The notes under the pieces are model-generated. The model was not told where the DNA came from, searched no databases, and saw only the letters and a program-made list of their open reading frames with translations. From assembly GCA_958510825.1 (NCBI GenBank), contig OY294049.1, forward strand, positions 8,742,001-8,806,000: a stretch of DNA of 64,000 bases. The letters are read 5' to 3'. How positions within the stretch are numbered: the first letter of the stretch is position 1; each line of letters opens with the position of its first letter. Positions 44,458 to 55,384 of this stretch are shown here, one piece after another. The DNA comes from Brachypterus glaber. Lineage: Eukaryota; Arthropoda; Insecta; Coleoptera; Kateretidae. The position numbers were made by a program, and so were the translations under genes.

Positions 44458-45385
44458 AACAAGCCGTGAAGATATGTAATGCTACGTATTCCATTATATA
44501 CTATTCATAGTGGATGATATATTGCATTTTTTAAATACTTCAAAAAATTGCTTTTTTTTTCAAAAAAAAAAAAAATTGAATATTTTTTTTTATTTTCTTT
44601 TTTTTTTAATGATAAGTTAAAAAAAATAGTCGAAAGACGTAAAAATAAAAAATAAAAAATAAAAATACCTAAAATAAATATTATTTATTTTAGGTATTTA
44701 TTATTAAAATTTATTTTTTTTCTAAAAATATATATATTTTTTTTAAATCAGTTTTTGAAAAAGATAGTTTTTTTAAGTTTAACCCCAATAACTTATTTTT
44801 TTTTTTGGGGATTATTTTCAAAAAACAATAGGGATCTTCCTTCTCCTTATGAAAGTTAATTTTTCCTGAAAATTTCGAGTTGATCGGATAATTCGTTCTG
44901 GAGTTATTGGTCCACAAAAATTGTGACATCGGACAGATTCGGGCATTTTTAAAGTTTCTTATTTTTTTCATGAAACACAAGAAGTTTTTTTCATGAAACA
45001 CAAGAAGTTTTTGTCTAGGACGTTTTTTGGCGATTTTGGGAAACAGAAAGACGGACAGACGGGCATTTTCAAAGTTTCTGATTTTTTCATAAAAATATTA
45101 TTTATTTTTGGGGGGATTATTTACAAAAACAATAGGGATCTTTCCCTTGTGAAACTTGATTTTTCCTGAAAATTTCGAGTTGATCGGATAATTCGTTCTG
45201 GAGTTATTGGTCCACAAAAATCGTGACATCGGACAGACAGACGGATATTTTTAAATTTTCTTATTTTTTCATGAAACACATTTGTATCCAATAATTTTTT
45301 GTCTAGGACGTTTTTTGGCCATTTTCGGAAATTCGAAATTACCGTATAATACTATTCTAGCGCTTACGCGCCGTGAATGACGCAA
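44458..45385 (-). repeat. Most complete family B copy
   Basis: Bounded by AACAAGCCGTGAAGATATGT at one end and the GC-rich CTAGCGCTTACGCGCC at the other. The middle has two tandem copies (about 44810-45060 and 45100-45340) of the block with GGATAATTCGTTCTGGAGTT, GTGACATCGGACAGA and GTCTAGGACGTTTTTTGGC. No open frame. Length near 0.9 kb. Confidence 0.75.
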
Positions 45386-45389
45386 GAGT

Positions 45390-46120
45390 CTTATGCTGGC
45401 GTTATAGTTTAGAGAAAACAAGAAAAATGTAAATAAGACATTGACTTCACAGAGGGAGATAAAATTCTTAATTCAAGTAAACATATTTTTTCACCACCAG
45501 CCTAAAAGCACATCTTTATTACGGTTCTTTTCATTGGTAGAAATATTATTTCTCTACCTATGACGTCAGAGGTTCTAAAAATAATGAAATTGCACCATGG
45601 TTAATAATGAATTTTTATTCAGCTGTTTTGGCATCTGACGTTTCACTTTATTTATTTCATGATAAATTAAAAAATATTAACTAAATTAGTACCTATAAAA
45701 CATGTTTTACAAAAAACACTTCCAAAAGTGAAAATCGTTGGTCCATCATATTCAACCATAGATTATACAACCCATATATTACCGTAAGGATCATAGATTA
45801 CTAGAGGTACAACCCCCATATATTGATTTTTGAGGCAATAGATTCTCCCTCACAGTTTTCGCATGTCCCCTTATTTCTGGGGGAGTACCAGAATAATCAC
45901 TTTGCATTTCACTTTCCATTTTTATATATTTTATCACACGGAAACACTTTCTAACTTAATAATTTTCACCAGAAAATTTCTGCCAGAAATGTCAAGTTAT
46001 TCATTTGTTTTTTTTAATGGTAGCGAACGGCCAGCGTGATATTTTAAATTTATAAGCTTTTTCATTAAATTTTAGTAAAATAAATAAATAAATAGCTAAT
46101 TGTACTGGTAGTGAAAAAAA
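45390..46120. other. Intergenic DNA
   Basis: No recognised gene. AT-rich with no clear repeat. Confidence 0.35.
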
Positions 46121-46124
46121 TACT

Positions 46125-46258
46125 ATATTTTCCACGTGAGTAAGATTTAACATTTTAGACCGCGTCTTGCGGGCTTCGCGCTAGCGCGCTCATCCCGCAA
46201 TTTGACGCAGGTCAAAAATGTTAAACTTCTCTCACTTGGTAAATAATATACTATTACA
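46125..46258. repeat. Structured hairpin with very GC-rich tip
   Basis: Arms CACGTGAGTAAGATTTAACA and the inverse of TGTTAAACTTCTCTCACTTG. Inner helices GACCGCGTC-TTGCGGG and CCCGCAATTTGACGCAGGTC. Tip CTTCGCGCTAGCGCGCTC. Flanked by TACTATATT and AATATACTATTA. Confidence 0.75.
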
Positions 46259-46778
46259 TATTTGCTCCCTTTAAATCAAAAGTTTTACATCTCATTTTTT
46301 TTATTGATGGATTTTATAGTATGGAGCGTATTGACTCAAACTAGATTTAATAAAACCAGACTAACCAGTTTAAAATTCAATTTTCAGTTATATTTTCGGG
46401 ATATAATATGCTCGGCTTCTTCACACTAGCATTTTTGGTTGCCGCTACATGATTATTACCTCAATTGAAAAAAATATGTAGTGACGACTAGTTACATGAA
46501 CGCTATAGTTACGTAGTAATTACGTAGATATTACCTTTATGTGGAAAAATATAAGAGTAACAATTACGATCTTGCTACGTTTTGTAACTTAGTTCGGAAC
46601 GATCTCGTCACAATACAGTTACTACGCAGCCACGTAATTGTGTGGTAGTTATTGGTTACTGCATAGACATTTGTCGAAATAGTTTAGTTTTTTTTTTGTC
46701 GAAGGTGCGATATAAATATTAACTTATTATGCACATCATCCATTTCGGTTTGGAAGTAAAACAATCTTCTGGTATGAA

Positions 46779-46918
46779 CCAGGGGCGGATTTAGGGGTGT
46801 CCATGGGGGCCCAGCAAGAATATTAGCATAGAAATACCTTCAAAATTATATTTTTGGTGAATGCGCAATTTTTTTCCTTATGTATACCCCCCTTAAAATG
46901 AAATAAATCCGCCCCTGG
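46779..46918. mobile_element. 140-bp MITE with 6-bp target duplication
   Basis: Terminal inverted repeats CCAGGGGCGGATTTA and TAAATCCGCCCCTGG. Direct repeats TATGAA at 46773-46778 and 46919-46924. Non-coding. A diverged GGGCCGGATTCAGGGGG sequence at 63452 may be related. Confidence 0.85.
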
Positions 46919-47066
46919 TATGAACATAGTGAGGACGGACTTGTAAATACACAAAATTTAAGAGGTGATTCTGCATCCAAAAATATAAAAAAAGTTCCTA
47001 TGAAGGTTGGCCTGCAAATGAGCCCTAAGGGAGCTACGGCCCTTTGAAACTGTAATAAGAATAAGG

Positions 47067-47509
47067 TTATAAAATAATTTAAAAAAAGCTTATAATCGAC
47101 TTCACGTTAATTTTATTGTTGAAAACAATTAGTGTGACCGCGGTTTCGCTATAATAGATATAGCATCTACGGACTTAAATACATATAATGGGACATCTTT
47201 AACATTCTGGTCATAAATAACACTAAGGACATTACACAATTAATAAATTAGGTTACAAATTAAAAATATGCATTTTCAGTGACATGAATTAGGTTATGAA
47301 AATGCATATTTTTAATTTGTAACCTAATTTATTAATTGTGTAATGTCCTTAGTGTTATTTATGACCAGAATGTTAAAGATGTCCCATTATATGTATTTAA
47401 GTCCGTAGATGCTATATCTATTATAGCGAAACCGCGGTCACACTAATTGTTTTCAATAATAAAATTAACGTGAAGTCGATTATAAGCTTTTTTAAATTAT
47501 TTTATAATA
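47067..47509. repeat. Near-perfect hairpin, ~210-bp arms
   Basis: Arms 47067-47277 and 47298-47509 are almost exact reverse complements. The difference noted is a 7-A against 6-T run. The loop is 20 nt. No open frame. Possible flanking direct repeats AAACTG (near 47047 and 47564). Transcription would give a long double-stranded RNA. Confidence 0.92.
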
Positions 47510-47699
47510 AACCACTTCACTATAAGAAGTTCAGACTTCAGAACCATGAATGAATTTACAAACTGAAAAATAAGGTTTTTAATTAATAACTCTGGTACCC
47601 TTCAAGCTAGAGCGACGAGCTTTTGCATGTTTACTAGTATTAATAAGTTCAATAAGTTTATGTTAATTTATTTTTTTGAATTTATCCAGAGGCGTCCCT

Positions 47700-48025
47700 A
47701 GACGGAAATAGTTATTTATGGTACTAGTGGGTAAAGTAAGATATTGCCCATAAGAAAATTAACCTGCGAGGCGTCAGCCAAGAGAGGGCAATATCGGTTT
47801 ACCCATGAGTGCCATACAAGGTTTTATCCAATAAATAGCTTAGGAATTCATATTTTTATTAAAAATTTTAATGACATTTACAAGAAAATAATTTGACAAG
47901 TGACAGTTGACTGGGTAAAATAAATAATTAACTACTCAATAAAGTAAAAGCCACGCGGGGCTTATTATTGAGTTTATCTATTTAAAATAAAGCTGGTAAT
48001 TGTCTTATTATAATACATACAGATA
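47700..48025 (+). repeat. Uninterrupted repeat copy (empty LINE site)
   Basis: Continuous form of the sequence split by the LINE at 39665-42055. Junction-equivalent sequence is TTATCCAATAAATAGCTTAG followed by GAATTCATATTTTTATTA. It includes the GC-rich hairpin with AACCTGCGAGGCGTCAGCC and the words CACGCGGGGCTTATTATTGA. Confidence 0.85.
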
Positions 48026-48669
48026 ATTGTCTGAATGTATTAAATAAAATGTATTAGGCTTAACAAATTTTTACCCCAAACTTTTTTATGTGTACTTTTT
48101 TTGGATATTTTTGTAAAATTCCTTGAGTAAAAATACATAAAAAATGTCATATAGTGTAGGAGCAACCGTTTTCAAAAAAATGCATTTAAAAGGAAGTAAC
48201 ATTTTGTGCAACCAAAAACGTTACTTTTTAAAAGGCTATTACTCCTTTAATATTAAATTTAGGTGATTTGATGAAGAATACTTTTTTGCTCAAATTTAAA
48301 TGAAGAATCACCATACAGCATTAAAATTTTATCGATCCTTTTTTTTGTTCCCCATTTAATATGTCATCTTCTTCGTAGCTCCCTTAGGGCTCATTTCCGG
48401 ACCAACCTTTATATAAACTTTTTTTCAAATTTTTGGATGTAGAATCGCCTCTTAAATTTTGGCATGGAAGTTACTGATCACCCTGTATAATAATAATAAT
48501 AATTCTAAAAAACTATTGGGCTAAGAAAATTATGTAGTTTTATTGTTTAAATAAATGATAATTGAAAAAATTTTTTTTTGCTGGAAATTGATTTATATCA
48601 ACATAAAACGTCATAAAACGCAAAAATACGTAAACAAATTGAATTTTTTTGCACGAAGTTTAGGTTGGG

Positions 48670-48927
48670 TTAACGCAGCATTACTCTAAAACATAATGTC
48701 TTACGAGTACTTTCCATTTTAATATAAAAAAAAATGGATAGTACGGTATACCGTCGGCAGAATTTTGTCAAAAAAAGCTGATTTTTCGCACTGTGCAAAG
48801 CGTCGTGTGAACGGGTACAACTACTTCTAGGCAAGACTCGCAAATCAGACTCGTCCAGCAAAAACGTTTTGGCCGCAAATAACAATTTTTCTATCGTTAC
48901 TTCTTGTCCTTGTATTACGTTATTCAA
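48670..48927 (-). other. Orphan open frame, unassigned
   Basis: 85 codons with a mixed composition (TIEKLLFAAKTFLLDESDLR, then a Ser/Arg-rich stretch). No family recognised, no clear splice sites. The last 20 residues run through an A/T-rich tract. Reported only because its composition differs from the repeat-derived frames around it. Confidence 0.15.
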
Positions 48928-49089
48928 AGCATTTTTGTTTAGTGTATTTTTAATATGTAACTATTTTGGAGCACCATAAAATTTTAAGTGGTTTGATAAC
49001 ATAAATATTTAGAAAATATATTTAAGCTTTTACTTAAATTTTTCGGTAAAAACAGATCAAGGGCAATGAAAAAATTATCATGTTCCCAA

Positions 49090-49470
49090 TGGGAACTTCC
49101 CATAAAGCTGATGTCACGTTTTTATTTATACGATAACTCAAGAACGAATTATCCGATCGACTCAAATTTTTTAGGAAAAAATCAAATTCTATGAAGAGAT
49201 CCGTATTATTTTTGAAGGTGGTCCCCTCAAAAACAAAAAAGTTATGGGCGTTAAACTTAAAAAAAAAAATGAAAAACTATCATTTTCAATTTTTTTAATT
49301 TTTTTTTCGTTTTTCGCCGAAACAAAATAAAAAAATTGTTAAAAATTTTTGAAAAAAATTTTTTTTTTTAATTTTTTTTTTATTTTTGAACAAAATTTTT
49401 CGTTTTTCAAAAAAAGATTATTTTTTTTAAAAACTTAATTTTTTTTGTTTTTTTTTTTTAAATTTTTTTT
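49090..49470 (+). repeat. Family B fragment with T-rich tail
   Basis: TGTCACGTTTTTATTTATAC, ATAACTCAAGAACGAATTAT, CCGATCGACTCAAATTTTT, AAAAAGTTATGGGCGTTAAA, then the oligo-T/oligo-A tail. Confidence 0.7.
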
Positions 49471-49774
49471 AACCTGTAATATTAAAATACCAAGAGAAAA
49501 TGATAAAATTTATTATACCATAAGGCGTTATTTGATTATTACTTATCGCTTAAAATTTAACAAAGATTTTATTTAGTATTTTGTTTGAAATGGAGTTGGT
49601 TGGGCTCTTGGGAGCTAAAATATAAATATTACTAGATTCATTTAAATTTAAAAATTTATCTTGGTGCGTTGTGACGTCAGAAGCTTGCCAAGATGGAAGG
49701 AAAACTATAATTTAGCTTAGATTAAGTTACAAATCTACAAGTTCTGTGTCTGTAAAATGTAAAAAATAAAAACT

Positions 49775-49975
49775 TTTACCAAAAAAAATTAACCGACTTC
49801 TATGTCTCTAAAACGTAAAAAATAATAAATAAGTCGGTGCCAATTTCACAGCAAACAATTTAACAACAAAAAATATGATTAATACTTAATTTAAAGAATG
49901 GTGAAATTGGCACTTATTTTTTATTTTTTACTTTTTAGAGACATAGAAGTCGGTTCATTTTTTTTTAAAGTTTTT
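49775..49975. mobile_element. ~200-bp palindromic element
   Basis: AACCGACTTCTATGTCTCTA and GTGCCAATTTCAC on the left pair with TAGAGACATAGAAGTCGGTT and GTGAAATTGGCAC on the right. The centre is AT-rich. Confidence 0.75.
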
Positions 49976-50390
49976 ATCTTAAGTCACTTAAACTTAATGA
50001 CTTCAGAATCAGCGCGTGTAAATAACTGTTTTATTAATTTAAATGAAAAATAAATTATGTTATAAATTCTAGGAATTTAGTACATAATTAAAAAGATAAT
50101 ATAGATATATAGGTAGAAATAGGCAGGAAAAATTTAATTAATTAACGTTATTATCATTAGGTTTGTCTTAACTATATTGTACTATAAAAATACGTATTTA
50201 CTAGAACATTTGCACACATAAACAGTTTACAACGGCAGTTCCAAAGGACAATAAGATATTAAATCTAGTTTAGTTTCTTAGCTCTTTTTATGAGCTTATA
50301 ACGTAGGATATAAAAATAAAGCATATATATTTTTACAGTGTGTACCAAAAATACAAAAGTATTAAAACGTAAAAAAAATAAAATAAAAAC

Positions 50391-50642
50391 GCAGAGAATA
50401 CATAATAACTATTAGATATCCAGGGGATATACTTTTTGGATATAGAGTATATCCATTGGATAGCTTGAATAGCCATTAGATATTCCATGTCCGCCTATAT
50501 CCAGGATATCCACGAGATATCCAGTGGACATCTATTTTTTTAACCTCCCTAAAGTATATCTACTGGATATCTAGTGGATGTACTCTATATCCAGAAAGTA
50601 TATCCCCTGGATATCTAATAGTTATTATGTGCTGTCTGGGAA
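50391..50642. mobile_element. MITE built of GGATAT words
   Basis: Terminal inverted repeats of about 60 bp (ACATAATAACTATTAGATAT, CCAGGGGATATACTTT). The whole interior is rich in ATATCCA/TGGATAT words. Non-coding. Confidence 0.8.
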
Positions 50643-51530
50643 GTCTAATGTATGACATGTGCTAATTTTATATATTCGGTTACACATTTTTTTTTGTAAA
50701 ATTTAAATTATCACTATATGGTAATTTCATTTTAATAAATAAAGTTTAAAACTTTTATTTGTGTAGGCAATGTTTGTACAATATTTGGCAAAATATGTTA
50801 AAATTAACATAAAAATTAACACATGTAATTTGTATATTTTCCAAATTTTAACACGATAAATTTAGGTATGTGTAAATTTATTTGGGCTACAAGATTCCAT
50901 GTTAATCTTCTTAACCCTACAATGCATGATTTTTTTAGAATTAAACATAAGATATAAAATAATTTGTAAAAAGGGACGCAAGGACCTGGAAAAATATTTA
51001 AAAAAATTCTAAGTAAATATTCTTAAGTTTTTCACATATACAATATACAATGTTTTTATGACGTATAAACTAATCGTAATTTTGACATAGGATATAGGAT
51101 TTAAAAATTAGGTTTTATTCTTAAATCTATAAAAACACACTCCTTCTAAATAAATCATCAGTTTGAAACAAGATAATATTATTTTGAAACTGTGCTTGAT
51201 GAATTTAAATTTTTTTAATGGCTTATAAGTAAATAAGTAAGGTATTTTTATAAAAATTATTAGAATATTTTTAAAAGATAGATCTAAAAATTACGGTTTA
51301 ATATATAAAAATTATGTATTAGTTTTATTATATCAAATATGAAGGATTTTATGGTTTATGCATTGTAGTGTATTTTTTTACAGTGTTTAGGAATTTTTAT
51401 TCAAGAAAATTCATCTTTGTTTTTAACCTGTCTACACCCTAAAAACCCTCAAGACATAATTTGCATACGAAACAAAATTAGACGAATTTATTGCTATAGA
51501 CTGCGATAGATCTGGACGTACAATTTTCTC
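50643..51530. other. AT-rich intergenic DNA
   Basis: No gene or clear repeat. Confidence 0.35.
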
Positions 51531-51534
51531 TAAT

Positions 51535-51750
51535 TCGATATAGTCCAGTCAAATAATAAATGTATAGTCCAGTCAATTAATAAATGTAAATTGCAATAAA
51601 TGTACACGGGCTGATATTTTAAAGGGTAGTAGACTACTATTACTACAACTACTACTACTAGTAGTGTATGGTAACATAACACTCCTGTTAAATTTTCACC
51701 TCGTGGTTTGCGTAAGGGTTGTCTGCTATCTCTAATTTTAGGGGTAAGTT
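51535..51750 (+). repeat. One-arm copy of the 36.8-kb foldback
   Basis: TAGTCCAGTCAAATAATAAA is duplicated in tandem (51543, 51565), followed by GTACACGGGCTGATATTTTA, GGTAACATAACACTCCTG and TTGTCTGCTATCTCTAATTT, matching 36791-36960. The inverted half is absent. Confidence 0.75.
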
Positions 51751-51894
51751 TCTAACACTTTAACTGCCGTGCGATTTTCATTAAGTTTTGCAACTACACA
51801 TTTTTTAATTTTTATGTTTTATGACAAAACAAGTGAAATAGCCACTAAATATTGTAAAAAAGGCTAGTGACTTTTTGTCACTATTTGAGCTATA

Positions 51895-52067
51895 AATATC
51901 ATACTATTTATTATATGTTATTATTCACTAAACAAATGAAGTGTTTCATATAATTTTTTACACTGACTGCCATAATTATAACAGAAAGCCTTATATTTAT
52001 ATAATAAGTAATTATAATTTGCTTGGTAAATGCCTAATAACGCTCAGCTATATTTTTTTTTTGTGTA
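51895..52067 (-). repeat. Partial copy of the 58.56-kb MITE
   Basis: Reverse complement of 58570-58740: TATTATTCACTAAACAA, GACTGCCATAATTATAACAG and TATAATTTGCTTGGTA are shared. It ends at a T-run plus GTGTA. Confidence 0.75.
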
Positions 52068-52383
52068 ATACTGGCAGATCCGTAATTCCGCAAGTATCAG
52101 ATCTGATCGACAAGATAGCTAAATGTGCTATTAGCAAATCTACGAAAATTCCAGGTAAAGGAAAAATAAGTTTATTTAAAGTCATCTTCGGTAAAGGGTT
52201 CAATTACATTGGATTATAAACGGATCATTTCAATCATCAACCCCTTATAATGGGAAATTTGGGCTGGGTCGCAGAATCTATAGTCTCTGTGACTTTTTTT
52301 AAAGAGAAAGGGTGCTAATTGTAACAATTAAATAGAAAATAGATACCAAACCCAAGTCTGAGTCCAAATCTATAAGAAATTGT

Positions 52384-53428
52384 CACGGCTAGCCTTAAAA
52401 AAATTAAATGAAAAGTCAAACCACCCCTAATTTTTTGATTTTAGGTTGTTTATGGGACATTTCCAAAGAGTTTTTGACAAAAATTGAAATCGCTCACGAA
52501 GCCGTTTTTAAATAAAGTCATTCTTCTTCTTCTTCAAGTTTTTCCTGCCATCACAATAAGGAGTTTTTTCTATGACACACCATATAGCATAGGCACTACC
52601 CATGATACTCAATATTATCACAATCATTCACATGCCTACTTTAATATTATAAAATAAGACGACCGTAGTTTTGGACATTAACAAGTAGTACCATCGCGGC
52701 CATTACATCCAGCTACAGCAAAGATCCTTGCCCAATATTTAAAAATATAGTTGCGTAGATCGTGACATATGAGTTATTTGTCATGTTTAAAAAGTAGGGT
52801 TAGACATGCTGTCATTCTGAAATAACTATATTTCATTTTTATTATTATCAATATACAAATATAAATAGTAACGATAGTTCTGAGGTTAGTTTAAGTTTTA
52901 AAGAATGGCCAAATCAAAATTACAAAATTAAGTAAGTATAATGAAACAATGTAATGTAAGGTATTTTAATTTTAATAAATGAATAATTATAATTATCTAT
53001 CGCTCTTATACTAAAACCATCATTTAGTCTTGCTGCTAGAATTGCTTTTTTTTAATTGGCTTGGCATTATTAAAAAAATATGTCAATTTAATTATTTGTC
53101 AATTTGACATTTCTTGTCAAAATTTAAAATTTAAATATTACAGATGTCTGTAAAATTTTAAAGTTGGTTTAATATGTATCATTTTTGGGTGTAGCTGAAT
53201 ATATTGGCCGCGATGGTACCTATCCTATAGGGTGTTTCATAGAAAAAACTCCGTATTGCGATGGCAGGAAAAACTTGAAGAAGAAGAAGAATGACTTTAT
53301 TTAAAAACGGATTGGTAAGCGATTTCAATTTTTGTCAAAAACTGTTTGGAAATGTCCCAAAAACAACATAAAATCAAAAACTCCGGGGTGGTTTGACTTT
53401 ACATTTAAATTTTTTAATGCTAGCCGTG
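52384..53428. mobile_element. Foldback element, 1.05 kb, TTGT duplication
   Basis: Ends are CACGGCTAGC and GCTAGCCGTG. Arms of roughly 350 and 260 bp share AGTCATTCTTCTTCTTCTTC, TTTTTCCTGCCATCGCAATA-like words and GTACCATCGCGGCC. Direct TTGT at 52380-52383 and 53429-53432. The ~430-bp middle has no coding signal. Confidence 0.8.
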
Positions 53429-53432
53429 TTGT

Positions 53433-54450
53433 ATTTAAAATATTTTATAAATAATTATAATTAGCTTTAAATTTTCGTTTGGACTTTTTAAAATTATTTT
53501 TAAATATTTTCTCCTGCGGAACTAACATAATTAACGAAAATGAAGTTAACCTCTTCAGGGACGAATTGTTAGTTGAATTTAATTTAGTAGCAAAAGTTAA
53601 AAATGCTTTTTATTGTCAAAACAACTAAACAAGTGAAGATGTGCGAATCTTGGTCATTGGATGTCGCTTGTGGTTGGAAACAAAGCAAATGGCAACAGCT
53701 ATAGCCACTGAGCAATAAGGAATTTGGTGATTTTCATTTTGCGGAGTTTATTTTTAAACGTACACATATGTGCCTATATCCCTGAAGAGGTTAAGGAAAA
53801 TCCACGGCGCCGCGGCGCTCAGCCAAAGTTTTCAATTAAAGACTATATAACATAATTTGCTTTTCAAGTTTTAAGGTGTTTGAAAAATTCCCACCTTGAT
53901 AATTCAAAAAATTTTCGCCTGCGGCGCTAAACATCATTACCAATAACATTATATTACACTGCTAATAATACATTTTCTAATAAGTAGTTATTTATATATC
54001 AAAGGAGTAAACTGGTTTTATAAAAATTCATGGTAAAACACAGTTTAGTTAAAATTTAAATTAAAATATGTAAAAACCAACTGTTTTATTTTTGCAATTT
54101 CTTTTAAAATTAAATCAATATCCATAAATCGCGAAATGACAGGTTTGTGTTTTTAATTGTTTTTTCCAATATGGCATAATATTTTAAATGTGGCATGGTG
54201 TTACGACAAATTTCACAAAGTTTTCAAGAAAAAGTAATAAAAAATATGGAATTTGATGAAATAATGCTGAGCCTATCGAAACTGACCCCTTGGTGATTAT
54301 TGAGAAACAGGCAGCAGAGGCTAATTTAAATGTATTGCCATCCGAATATGAAGTTGGAATTGTACAGTTATCGTGGATAACATGATGCAGATGTGGAAGT
54401 AAAATAGTAGGTTTAGTCCCGCAAAAGAGGGAGTAAAATAACGTTTTAGT
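53433..54450. other. Non-coding, one CGCCTGCGGCGCTA site
   Basis: No gene. The GC-rich words CCACGGCGCCGCGGCGCTC (53802) and TTTTCGCCTGCGGCGCTAA (53912) stand out from AT-rich surroundings. Confidence 0.4.
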
Positions 54451-54457
54451 CCCGGGC

Positions 54458-55380
54458 ATGCAAAAAGTTACACTGGTCTACAAAAAAAAAATAGTTTCTT
54501 CTCCAAGGACTTTTTGGGTAATGAAATCAAATTTTCAATTTAAAAAACCTTCTACCTCGTAGATCTTGAGTAAATCCCGGTTTTTATTAGAGATCGGTTA
54601 TACGAGCCCAAAAAAGTAAACTTTTTCGGATTCATCTGGGGAAACATTTAATTTATTTGCTAGGGTGTGGGGATTACCTAAATGACATTTTTTTGAAAAT
54701 TGGTTACCATTTTCAGGGGGCACCGAGCAAAATAGTTGGTTAGTGCCTTGGTTTTAATTATATGATTTTCGTTATCGCTTATAACTTGGACATTTTTTAA
54801 GAGAGATTCATTTACTTTTTTTATTTTCCTAAGCTTTAGAGTTCTACAGTTTTATTGCAATGCCCAAAATCCAGTGTCAGGCTAAGGGGGCGGCCAGGGA
54901 CGATAACCTGCTTTTCGAGTTGTTATCGCCCCTGGCCGCCCCCCTTAGTCCAACACTGGATTTTGAGCATTGAATTTTAACTGTAGAACTCTAAAGCTTA
55001 GGAAAAGATAAAAAGTTAATAAATCTCACTTAAAAAATTATAAGCGATAACGAAAAGCATATAACTAAAACCAAGGCGCCCCCACTATTTTACTCGACGC
55101 CCCTGACATCGTAACCGATTTTTAAAAAAATGTATTTATGTAATCCCCACACCCTAGCCCACAATTTAAATTTGTCCTCAAATGAATCCGAAAAAGTTTA
55201 CTTTTTTGGGCTCTTATAACCGATCTCTAACAAAAACCGGGATTTACTCGAAATCTACGCGGTAGAAAATTTTTTTAATTGAAAATTCGGTTTCAGCACA
55301 CAAAAATACTTAAGGCACGATAGGTTTAGTCCTTTGAAAAGAAAAAAACTTTTTTTGTAGACCAGCGTTTTTTGCATATG
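54458..55380. mobile_element. Foldback element, 0.92 kb, GC-clamped tip
   Basis: Ends are CACTGGTCTAC and GTAGACCAGCG. Inverted landmarks are GATCGGTTATACGAGCCC against GGGCTCTTATAACCGATC, TAGGGTGTGGGGATTAC against GTAATCCCCACACCCTA, and CTTTAGAGTTCTACAG against CTGTAGAACTCTAAAG. The tip, 54884-54948, is TAAGGGGGCGGCCAGGG...CCCTGGCCGCCCCCCTTA type (one side reads CCCCTGGCCGCCCC). Confidence 0.85.
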
Positions 55381-55384
55381 AAAC

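Larger units (their letters stand above)
46935..48495. mobile_element. Family A foldback with nested insertions
   Basis: Left end TAAGAGGTGATTCTGCATCC with GAGCCCTAAGGGAGCTACGG; right end the inverse (GTAGCTCCCTTAGGGCTC, GGATGTAGAATCGCCTCTTA). Inside sit the 47067-47509 hairpin and the repeat at 47700-48025, both absent from other family A copies. Confidence 0.7.

Noticed and set aside
51941..52219. Open frame after a T-run and GTGTAATACTGGCAG, looking like a spliced terminal exon
   Set aside because: The T-run and GTGTA are the end of a MITE copy (51895-52067), so the acceptor is probably chance. The remaining 50 codons match no known family.
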